From: Chrysomallon squamiferum
Taxonomy: Eukaryota; Mollusca; Gastropoda; Neomphalida; Peltospiridae
DNA length: 60,000 nt
Assembly: GCA_012295275.1 (NCBI GenBank)
Contig: CM022677.1
Location: 9,677,304-9,737,303 of the forward strand
Reading direction: 5' to 3'
The notes under the pieces: model-generated
Seen by the model: only the letters and a program-made list of their open reading frames with translations
What the model was told of the DNA's origin: nothing
Databases searched by the model: none
Translations under genes and position numbers: made by a program
In this document: positions 50,251-60,000 of the stretch, piece by piece
Position numbering within the stretch: the stretch's first letter is position 1
Layout: every line of letters begins with the position of its first letter

Positions 50251-53200
50251 TTTATAAACATGTAAAGATTAATTTTATTGATTTACTGGAATTCCATTCA
50301 CTTTTCCAAATAACTTACAGTTTTCTTCATTAATTACTTAATGTTATAGCAAATAGCTGTAATAAACAGTTATAATGTATATCTGTCTTTACGTGTGTGT
50401 TTAGTAATTTTTGTCACTAAATTTGTTCTCCAAGCATTTGGAAAGGTGATTACAAGTTTATAGAATGCATAGATCAAACCACTTAACTACTAACACATCT
50501 AATTAAACTGGTCTCCTCAAGCACAACCCAGTTAAGCACAGAAGTGCTTAGCCCAGTATTCCACCTGACTGCCTCTCTGTAAGACAACTGGATGGTTTCA
50601 CAACATATTACATTATCAGTTTTCACAAGTGTGGAAAAATTAAATTGAAATGGCTCCAAAGGTTCCTGATTAAAAATTTTCAAAAATGAATTGGTAACAG
50701 AAACTTATCTTACTTGTGATTCATAATAAACATACAAAAAGCTATTCATAATAAACATACAAGACATCCAAAGATACTAATATTTTCATATAACAATTTG
50801 TTTAATAGAAAAAAGTATATTTGTTAAAGAAGTTATCTCTGTTAATAAGAACTGTACGTCCTCCAAGTTAAACTTTCACACAAATGCATTTTAATTTTTG
50901 TTATCGTTATTTGTACTACATTTTTACTGTAATCCTGAAGTTTATGAGAATAAAATTGCTAATAAAAATGAATTACCAATAATGATCATAATAATAATAA
51001 AACTTTAAAAGCTTTATATTTTCTCATATATTAAAAAAAAAATGCGAATTTGTAATACAAATGTAATTTTTTACTTACACTTATTGACATGGTATGCTTT
51101 TGTCAGGAGAATGATATTGTTAAAGTTAAGAAATGTATAGAAATGTTTATAAATTATTATTATTTTTAATATACAATGCTGACGTTAATAATGATTGAAA
51201 TTTACTGTAAATATCGATTCATTATTTTTATGTATTTATTAAGAGTTAAATATTATGAAAGTATCATTACTACCACAAGATGTTTTTGACATAAAATATT
51301 ACAAAAAGATAATAATAAAAGTATGAGTTAAACATAAAGGAGAATATTACTGAACAAAAATCTAGAAAACAAAACAATTTTTTTTTTTAAATTGTAATAT
51401 TTATTCATACTGAAAAATATATTAATAATTTATTACTATTACTTTAAAATATGTAACACCGATTTGGAAAACAACAAACTTTGAAATAAAGATTAAAATT
51501 AGGAAGTAATCATGTACATATTTTACCTTAAAATCATTTATCATACAGGCAGTGTAAAGTAGCAGATATAAAAATCTGAAAAAAAAAAAGTAATAATAAA
51601 TAAAAAAAAAATAAATAAAAGAATTATTCTGATTTAATTAAATTAAAAATGTTTAAAACCGTAACATTGACACATACACACCTGATATGTTTTTTAACTG
51701 GTTAAACCTGATAAAACAGACAGAAATCAGAAATAACACAACAGTGATATTATAATTTAAAAACAGATACTAATATAAAATGTAGTTTTTGAAAAAAAAA
51801 AAAAAGAGAAAGAAAACAGAAGTTATTTTTAAAAAAAATAAAAGAAAAAAAAAATACTGGCTTTCTAAATAATCACATTTAAATCTACCTTGATGTTAAG
51901 TATTCTAAAAAAAAAAAATTCAAACTTTATTTTTGGTAAAGATTGTTGCAAATATTTGAAAATATTTTACAGAGTTAAAAATAAATTTAAAAAAAACCCA
52001 ACTGTGAAGATGTTTTTATATTATACAAGTTAGAGAAGAAATAAAAATAACAATAACAGACTGAGTTTCTTCTTTGGTTTTCAGATAATAACAAATAATA
52101 ACGAATTTAAGTCAATTTGTTTGTCTGTATTATTATACCACCAAAAATGTCAGAAATGAAATAACAAGAAAAAATGTGAATAATAAAAGCAATATTATAT
52201 AATAAATAAATATTTGTAAAAACAAAACAAAGAAAGAAAAAGAAAGAAAAAAAAAAAAGAAAGAAAAAAGCAACAAAAGTGAGAAGAGGTGAAGATAGCT
52301 GCAAAGTCAAAACATATTTTGATTTACTTTTCTATTCAGAAAACAAATGCTAATATCTGTTGAAAATAATTCAATAAACAATAGATAAAGTTATAAGTAT
52401 TTCATTTATCTATAATTTTTTATCAACATATTTCTGATTGTTCTTATTTCAAAATAAAAAATTGTAATGGTGATGTAAGTTTGGAGGATTTATTGAAAAC
52501 ATTTATTTAAAATGTAAAATCACTAAAATAAGTATAAGCCTCTGTGATCAAACACAATAACAATTACAAGCTAATACTTTAACATTGCTTTTTACTCATG
52601 ACAATGTATACACATTTATATATAACACTGGCTTGAACTTGCTCAAGAACTGAACTACATGAATTTTCTACAAGCATCAATAACTGATTATCTCAAATAT
52701 ATTTGCTGTTAATTCAGTATAAACATACTATTGTTAAACATGAAATAAGTATAGTGGGTATGTAAATCTGTGATACATATACTGAATGTAAATAAGTATA
52801 CAAGGTACATATATTAATATTGATATTAAATATCCTGGCTTAAGTTACAGTCATTAACTAAGTATATCCAATATCTTGTGAGAATATTTTATTACATGTC
52901 ATTTAATGTTTGTGGTCAACCTGTTCATATACACATCAGAATAAAACATAAAAATGAGTAAGTAATAGGGAATTTTGGTAAACCTTTTCAAAACAAAAAC
53001 AATCTTACCATAAAATATATTTTTGAAAAATAAATACAATAACTACATAAAAGTTTCTAACTCAATAAAACCTGGAGAAATGCAACCACAAACACACGCA
53101 CACACACAATTACTTTTCAGTTATAATGTGTTTTGTTTGGAATACAGAATTATTTTCAATACCAACATTTATTTAAATAAAATATTACATTTCTGATACA

Positions 53201-54177
53201 ATTTTAAATTAGAACAAGTAAAAATGTATTTTATACAACTGCACAATAATCCACAAGAAAGAAATTATGTGATATTATGGCTTAATATATATTGCAAAAA
53301 AAAATTAAAAATTACCCTGCGTACTGAATCCGGAATGAAGTCATATTTTTAATATTTTTTAGTTAAGCAAATAATCAAATTTCTTATATCATAAATATCA
53401 TTTTTATACCATCAGCTCGTGTGACCAACTAGTTTTAATAATAAATCACAGACACCTGCAAACTATTTAGATCTAGTTTTAATAATAATCATATAAACCT
53501 ACAAATTATTTACATCTAGTATTAATAATAATCACGTAAAACTACAAATTATTTTATCTAGTATTAATAATAATCATGTAAACTTACAAATTATTTATCT
53601 CTAGTATTAATAATAATCACGTAAACCTACAAATTATTTATATCAAATATTAATAATAATCATGAAAACCTACAAATTATTTATATATTGTATTAATAAT
53701 AACCACAGAGACCTGGTTTTCAGATGCATCTTCAGTACTAATACAATCTTTAGTATAATTTTATATGCGGATAATGTGTAAATTCTTATTTGGAGCTCAG
53801 TTTTGTTTCCTCAACAACACAGAGTATATTTATTAGATAATCAAGTGAACAAAGTTGATACAGTTCAGCTAAGAAATACATGGATAATGTAATTAACATT
53901 TCTTTTACAATGATGTATAACAAAGCTAATAATGTCACATGATAAAACAGTTTTGATGATATACACAATAATATTTCACATGCATAAACTGAAATAAATA
54001 TGTATGTACTTAGATTAATCAACAGATATGCAATGTAATTATACACTTGTATGTTGAATATAATATTTAATTATGTATTTTATATGTAGCTAAGACTGAT
54101 ATATTGTATGGTTTTATAAACCGGAAATTGTTAATGATATATATGTGGATGGTATTTAAAAAGGTTGTATTATATAT
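50251..54177. other. no gene seen; AT-rich repeats
   Basis: Many poly(A)-rich and TAATAA tracts. The only ordered structure is the tandem array at 53429-53713. No recognisable exon or transposon was found. Confidence 0.6.
53429..53713. repeat. minisatellite, about 43-bp period, about seven copies
   Basis: The unit CTAGTATTAATAATAATCA followed by CGTAAACCTACAAATTATTTA varies by a few bases per copy. Confidence 0.88.
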
Positions 54178-54183
54178 TTTATT
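54178..54183 (-). terminator. AATAAA directly after the stop codons
   Basis: The order on the minus strand is TGATGAAATAAA, so the hexamer abuts the tandem stops. If used, the 3' UTR would be only some 20-35 nt. Confidence 0.35.
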
Positions 54184-54186
54184 TCA

Positions 54187-54297
54187 TCATGTCTCTTGTT
54201 CATCTTCATACTCTTCTGTGTCTCGAGGTGTGTAGATTATCTCCCCTGACAGAAGTGAGCGAGGAAAGAGACCCATGTTTAACATGTCCTGTAGAAT
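54187..54297 (-). CDS. epimerase-like gene, last exon
   Basis: ILQDMLNMGLFPRSLLSG and an acidic tail ending DEQET, then two TGA stops in a row. AATAAA follows immediately. Confidence 0.87.
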   Translation of the reverse strand: MLQDMLNMGLFPRSLLSGEIIYTPRDTEEYEDEQET

Positions 54298-57200
54298 CTG
54301 CAATAATGTTATATACACCTTTACACACCAGTGTGTGTTTCTACACACACTCACACAGTGAGAGAGAAAGCAACTCAAGAAAAACAACTGAACAGAAAAC
54401 AGGAAATAGTGATAAAGTATGTAGTGTGTGTGAGGGAGAGAGACAGAGAGGAAAAAAGTAAGAGTGAAAACATGTGAGAAAGATAATCTGAGTGTAAATA
54501 TTCACTTTGATTCTAAAATATGTAAATATATATTTCTTTAGTAAATGAAAAGAAACAATCTAAATATGTTCCCTCTCTTCAAAATAAAAAATAAAAAAAA
54601 AAATAAAGATTACTGAAAAATCCAAAACATCTGTTGTTAGTGAACCATCCAGAGCACATAAAAGAGTAAAGCTAATCAAACATGTGGTAACGTATCTGGT
54701 TCAGGTAATTTCTAAACACAATTTACCTCATGAAGTGATTCTACTGTAAGTTGAGGTTTCTCAAACACAAATCCTGTTTCTTCTAACTTTGTTCCATCCA
54801 GGTACAAATGTTTATTGTATAATAATTCCTGCAAAAATGATTTAAAAAACCCACCATATACAAATAGCACAATATCTACAACTAAATCTAAGTCAAAATA
54901 TCTGTAACACTGCTTCAGTTTTTCAAGTTAATTTAAAAGTTGAATTAAGTTATATTTTACAGAAATAGAAGCTGTTTTTTCACTTAAACTGCACTTTAAA
55001 AACATGGTATCATATCACTAAAAAGTACAGTAACAACATAAAAGAAGGGAAAAAAAACTTGTTTTAGTTTTATTAAAAAAATCTAATTAAATTATCATTA
55101 TGTTGTCAAGGGACCCACCCAGTCAAATATCTGGAATGTTTTACCAAGAGTGCAGTTTTGAATGAATAAAGTGCTTTTATGGCTCAAATGATTTTTGTGA
55201 GAAATAACATGTTTACATAACAGCATTATATGTGTTCACTGGATGTAGACACACGACAAAAGAAAAATAACAACTCATGATTTATTTCCTTTAAAATCTG
55301 TGTTGTGATCACTAGTTTTCTCAAAGAACACTGCAAACATTCTCTGAATTCTGGTGGTGAAATTTCATGATGCCAATTAAGTTTACACATTGTTACACCC
55401 ACCACATTATTGTATTCACAACAAATTATTATTTAAGCCCCAGACAAACTGTTTATGTTACAGGAATGTAGAAATATTAATTTTAAACAACAGTCAATGT
55501 TTACCTGGTCTATGAATGGATTCAGTGGTGTACTTCCAATTCCATCTCGCTGACATGCATCAGCCCATGGAGCCATATGTTTGTCATTGATGTCTTCTAC
55601 TACATGTTGCATGTTAATCTGAAATTATAGGTGTTTTCACACTGTATGACTTTACATATGCTTGTCACTGATGTCTTCTACTACATGTTGCATGAAATAT
55701 ATACATGTGTGATTTTACATTATATATTCAACCAAAAATGAAAGTATGCAGGTTGAAATCTTGAGTATATTCTAGTATTCCATTTGATTACATTTAAAAA
55801 CCAATGATCATATGTGCAACACTATGTCATGGATTACTGCTTGCTTGATGACTGAAAATATGTGATTAGGGTATCCTCTGCTGTGAGTAATGCTTTAATG
55901 CCACGCCTCTCACAAAATGACTTAGAGAACAGTTGGGATGCTTGATACTGGGGTTAGTGTCAATGTCATGGCCAGACATATTATGGTGTAACCAGAGACA
56001 TTATACTGAGACATTATACACAGACACTATACTGAGACCCTAGACCAGTGATTTTCAACCAGTGTGCCGTGAAATTCTGAATGGCACACTAAGAAAATGC
56101 AAAAAACCACATGATCCCAATTGAGTATTCACAGTCTGTGGTGTAACATGTTTACACTGTGATGGGGGATGGCATGGTCACGTGATGTCCTGGACCAATC
56201 AGCAGGCGCCATTCACTGAGTGTAGCAGAAAAGTGGGTTTGATGTGCATGTGCTTGTTGAATATGGGTTGATTTTCTTGCTTTTTACACCAGTGAGTTCC
56301 AGTGTTTCATCATCTTATGCTAATGAGGTTATAGTAGAGGTCTGTAGCTGTCTACTGGTTAATGGCAGATTTACAACTCTTTTCCCTCACATGGAAAAAA
56401 CGCAACACACCTTTTGCAAAATTGCACACATTTTTTTTCCACGCTCTGGTTCAAACTGAATATTTTTGTGTGTAATACATTGAAAATTGATGATTACCAG
56501 CTAGACATTATCTCATAGATAGGAAGACATATTTTTTATTGTTTTGCTGTGTTTGTACACGAAAGAGAAAGCTTTGTGGGACAGAAAGACACTGTCATCT
56601 AAATATAGACAAACCTACCCAAAACTGTCATATTAATATTTCATGACCCTTCACAATGGATAAATATTTGAAAAGGAAAGCTATTAGTGATGAATCTAAG
56701 TCCAGAGATGAATCTAAGTCAACCTCTATTGTCAAAAAGAGAAACATTAATCAACAATACTGTGAAAAGTATTTGAATTTTATTGGTCTGGTGATGTTGA
56801 CAAATCAAGTCCATCACTTGTAGTGTGCAGTGAAGCAATGTCAAATGAATCCAAGAAAGTTAGAAAGACATTTTAATTCATAACATAAATCACTCACACT
56901 TGCTGCGTCAGTCATCCTCCCAGCTTGCAAAAAGATGGTAAAATCCATGTTTGGTGAAAAGGCTGAGAAGGAACTGAACAATATCCTGCTTTCAAATGAT
57001 ACAAAACCTAGAATCCTAGATCAAAAAATATTGAAGACAATATTCAGAAAAAGCTTAAGAATTCTAATTTTGCTTTAACTGTGGATGAATCCACTAACAT
57101 CAGTAATAAAAGTCAATTGCTTACATTTGTACATTTTATTGACGAGAATGATTAATAAATCAATGTTTTTGCTGTAAAGAAATGTCCACAACTGCAAGAG

Positions 57201-60000
57201 GTCAAGATATTTTTGATTTGATAACAGGCTACCTCAAAGAAATGAATTTGTCTTGGAAGTCCTGTGTTGGCATTTGCACCGATGGAGCCCCATGCATGAC
57301 AGGCTGTATTAAAGGATTTGTATCCTTCATAGAAACAGAAAATCCAAATCTCATTTGTACTCATTGCTTTCCAAATAGAGAATTTCTTGTTTCAAAAATA
57401 TCGCAGGAAGATTTAAAGGTTGTGTTACATCAAGTTATTGGAATGGTCAGTTATATAAAAAGAAGGCCATTAAGTCACGATTATTTGAACAACTGTGCAA
57501 ATAGATGGACTCTCAGCATGTTAAGTTATTAATGCACACTGAGGTTTGCTGGCTGCCGAAAGGCAAAGTACCAAATCGTGTTCACGAACTGCACAAGGAA
57601 TTACTATCATTTTTTCTTCAGGAAAAGCAGGAGAAATTCTGTGAATACCTTAGTTGCGAATTTTGGATTTCAATTCAAGAGGAGTATCCCATATTATGTA
57701 AAAGAGCTTTAGCAATTTTATTACAATTTTCAACTTCTTATATATGTGAATTAGGCTTCTCAACATTAAACAACATCAAAAACAAGAAACGCGAGATTAC
57801 GTACAACAGAAGAAGAAATGAGGGTGTGTCTGTCTCATATTCGACCAGACTTTGAGGAAATTATGAATAAAAACCAGGCACAAATGTCTCACTAAAGAAG
57901 CCAACTGATGAAATTCAAAACACTGCAGTGAAGTATAGCTGTGTTTTTCTTTATTTAGTTTGAGTCATTCTATGTGTCTATGACTAGTCTGTGTTTATGG
58001 TTGTATGCCGTCTATGACTTGCCATGTTTTTATTTTTCAAAATTCAAATATTTTTCATATATATTTAGCCATGTGTGCCACTATTTTTTCATGTGTTCCA
58101 AGGTGTGCCTTTGGCAAAAAAGATTGACAACCACTGCCCTAAACAGATGCACTAAACAGAAACACTAAACAGAGACACTAAACAGAGACACTATAAGACA
58201 CACTGTACTAAGACACCATACAGATACACTATTCTGTACACTATAGAAACATTAAACAGAGACACTATATAGAGACTTAACAACTGTTTGCAGCACACTG
58301 GATCCACAGAAGTTACACTGTAAATATCTAGTCATTACACTCCAGACCAAGCATTCTTGTCTGAAATTCCATATTCATGAGCTGCCAACCTGCGAGATCT
58401 ATTTATAGTCTGTCAGACATGACCATGGACGTATGTGCAAGGAATCAATAGAAAAATATTTTCTCTACTGCTAAATTGTTAGATCCTGTGATGGGGGCTG
58501 ACAGATACAGTGTCATGCAGTGGGTGGGATTATCACAGACAACATTTGGACTATCAAATAAAATGTCTCTGCTCTTTGTGTCCTTCGTAGCAGGATGTCT
58601 CCATGTCACTGATAGAAACATCACAGGTTTCACTAACTGGATGGACTCGTTCTACCAGTTGTAATTATTTATATGACACAACATCCAGACATAACAGACA
58701 ACACTGGACTGCATAGGTTCTGACACTACACCATGTAAATGTTGACATTTTTTGTTTCTAGGTTATGTCATAGAAATTGTAATACATACTTCTTCTACTA
58801 TATATTGCATTTTTATCTGAGAGACTGTGAAACTTTATGTATGTCATCATTTATACTACATGTTAACAAGGTAAATACTTTGAAAAATTATTTCATTCTG
58901 ATTAATTACAAAGACCCGCGTTAAGCTTACCTGCTTTAAAGAAAATTATTTAAATTAAAAAAAAATTAAGAGTAATTATTTACTTTGGCCATGTTGGAGA
59001 GAACTGATCCCATGAAGTCAAAGTTGATGTCAAATATTTCTGACACAAGTCTGCTGATTTTTCCTTGATCTGAAACAAAGCAAATATGTACCTAGAAATA
59101 TTCATCTCCAGTGTGTGCACACACTTTGCAAGTACAATCACTTTTTAAATAATGACAGCAATTTGCACTAAATGGTGGCATGATGGAATGATTGCAATTC
59201 TTTGAAGACTTAAAAAATAATGATGTGATGCTTCTTGAAATTACTACATGCAGTCAGATGAACAAGATTATTCTCGGTGTCTACTGATGCATATTCACTC
59301 ATTTATATTTAAAGTATGTTTTGCAATGCCTTATGTAATTTGCTGTGGTGGCAAAGTGACCTAAAAAAACAACAGAAATTGAACTTTCAATGCAGTCTAA
59401 AGTGAAATTATTAGAATAATTTTCATCAAATTCTGTGTGTAAACAAATGATTTAGCTATACAATTTAAAAAGAACTAACCATTACCAGCAATTGTATGAA
59501 ACCAAAATTTCAGCTGAGTGAAAACAAGTAACAACTGGCAAATTCTGAATCTGAATGAACTGACGATATTTTCTAACATTTTTAAAATTATAAAACAAGT
59601 TAAATCTTTTGCTACTACTGAAAGCAGACTTTAGTAATTGATACTGAACTTGGAGGCCTCAACAGAAGAATTTGCTTTGGAGAGAAATATGAAAAATTCC
59701 TGTAATCATGAAAGCAGTTTAATAAAACAGATACCTAATCAGCATAATACTGACTTTTTTTTTATTCAACATGGGATTTTACCAAAATTAAGGGCAGGGC
59801 ACTTGCCACTGATGTGATGTATACCTATTAATATAGTTCAATCATGTATCTTTAAAATGTATGTCTATTAATAAATAACTGCAGTATTATAAATTATTTA
59901 CCTGTATCACCTTTGTCGACAATGTTGTAAATTTCTCCAGGTTTGCCGTGTGTACAGAGATGCCACACCGCTCGACACAGGTCATCTACATGTACTGTGT
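54187..60000 (-). CDS. NAD-dependent epimerase/dehydratase (extended SDR), C-terminal part, runs off the right edge
   Basis: Five exons, 54187-54297, 54727-54828, 55505-55618, 58984-59069 and 59902-60000, join in phase. The product begins TVHVDDLCRAVWHLCTHGKP, then GEIYNIVDKGDT. This is the substrate-domain pattern of NDP-sugar epimerases (V-x-V-D-D-L, Y-N-I-x-D). It continues with DGIGSTPLNPFIDQELL, YLDGTKLEETGF and GLFPRSLL, and ends DEQET. The Rossmann GxxGxxG and the YxxxK active site are outside the window, so cofactor and substrate cannot be judged. Assignment to a sugar-nucleotide epimerase-like SDR is from the C-terminal pattern. Confidence 0.85.
54727..54828 (-). CDS. epimerase-like gene, exon
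   Basis: 34 codons, phase 0-0; ELLYNKHLYLDGTKLEETGF, then a KPQLTVESLHE helix. The acceptor is TTTTTGCAG and the donor GAG/GTAAAT. Confidence 0.87.
55505..55618 (-). CDS. epimerase-like gene, exon
   Basis: 38 codons, phase 0-0; contains INMQHVVEDINDKHMAPWAD and STPLNPFIDQ. The upstream intron (55619-58983) hosts the nested transposons. Confidence 0.87.
56046..58136 (+). mobile_element. hAT element (Buster/ZBED5-like), full length with target duplications
   Basis: Terminal inverted repeats CAGTGATTTTCAACC and (inverted right end) CAGTGGTTGTCAATC; subterminal GTGTGCC on both sides. The 8-bp flanks CCCTAGAC (56038-56045) and CCCTAAAC (58137-58144) differ at one base, as expected of an old hAT insertion. 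The length is 2,091 bp. Confidence 0.88.
56656..57855 (+). pseudogene. hAT transposase pseudogene, BED finger and catalytic domain
   Basis: A start MDKYLKRKAISDESKS and a decayed BED-finger region at about 56750-56880 (VVCSEAMSNES, then a frameshifted KLERHFNS). Then come FALTVDESTNIS with the first catalytic Asp, CVGICTDGAPCMTG, and, after a further shift, FSTSYICELGFSTLNNIKNK from the C-terminal dimerisation region. Tandem stops near 57153 and several frameshifts show it is dead. The pattern matches the ZBED5/SCAND3-type Buster family. Confidence 0.85.
58984..59069 (-). CDS. epimerase-like gene, exon
   Basis: Phase 1-0; encodes QGKISRLVSEIFDINFDFMG and ends SNMAK. The acceptor is TTTCAG and the donor GTAAAT. 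Confidence 0.85.
59902..60000 (-). CDS. epimerase-like gene, exon (5' end cut by window)
   Basis: Encodes VHVDDLCRAVWHLCTHG and EIYNIVDKGDT. The donor ACAG/GTAAAT leaves phase 1. Confidence 0.85.

Larger units (their letters stand above)
55720..58450. mobile_element. second copy of the 25.6-kb Tc1/mariner-like element, split by a hAT insertion
   Basis: The left part resembles the 25.6-kb element from its start (ATATTCAACCAAAAATGAAA, then GTTGAAATCTTGA) through AGAACAGTTGGGATGCTTG into the ACTATACTGAGAC tandem. The right part resumes after the hAT element with CTAAACAGAGACA words, then CAACTGTTTGCAGCACACTG, similar to the other copy. The outer right end is unclear. Confidence 0.6.

Noticed and set aside
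50483-50683. 66-codon minus-strand frame
   Set aside because: No domain, no splice context; composition is like its surroundings.

Overview
The window is eukaryotic nuclear DNA, AT-rich and full of simple repeats: (TTA)n, (CA)n, (GA)n, poly(T), minisatellites and DNA-transposon relics. Genes are split into small exons with GT-AG introns. The main gene is a chitin synthase with two SAM domains inserted before its C-terminal membrane segments, an architecture I associate with lophotrochozoan (mollusc-type) chitin synthases. A mollusc is the best guess and a cephalopod is possible, but the species assignment is inference.

Layout: 1-11.5 kb has no gene I can support, only repeats. From 25.1 down to 11.9 kb, on the minus strand, lies a complete chitin synthase: 21 coding exons whose phases all agree, 4,290 nt, 1,429 aa. 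At least one non-coding 5' exon sits at 26.9 kb. 27-36 kb is intergenic, with a hAT-type MITE and a degraded MULE-like transposase. At 36.1-36.2 kb (minus) there is a candidate exon for a Cys-rich, WAP-like peptide. At 36.6-38.3 and 48.2-50.2 kb lie two copies of a segmental duplication, each carrying a broken two-exon gene of unknown family with different lesions. Between them, at 39.9-41.4 kb (plus), three exon-like segments in matching phase suggest a small unknown gene. From 54.2 kb to the right edge (minus) lie the last five exons of an NAD-dependent epimerase/dehydratase (extended SDR); its N-terminal part is off the window. A 3.4-kb intron of that gene holds a 2.1-kb hAT (Buster/ZBED5-like) relic with terminal inverted repeats and 8-bp target duplications, nested in an older Tc1/mariner-type element of the same family as one at 25.6 kb.

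The most unusual signals lie inside the chitin synthase. A 57-bp minisatellite of 11 intronic units was built from the exon-1 splice junction, and each unit contains a potential 23- or 24-nt mini-exon with its own splice sites. A second splice donor has also been tandemly duplicated. There are also a possible 18-nt microexon, an exon-7-like relic upstream of exon 8, a 66-nt (CT)n tract just upstream of a splice acceptor, and a long upstream ORF overlapping the start codon. None of these can be confirmed without transcript data.
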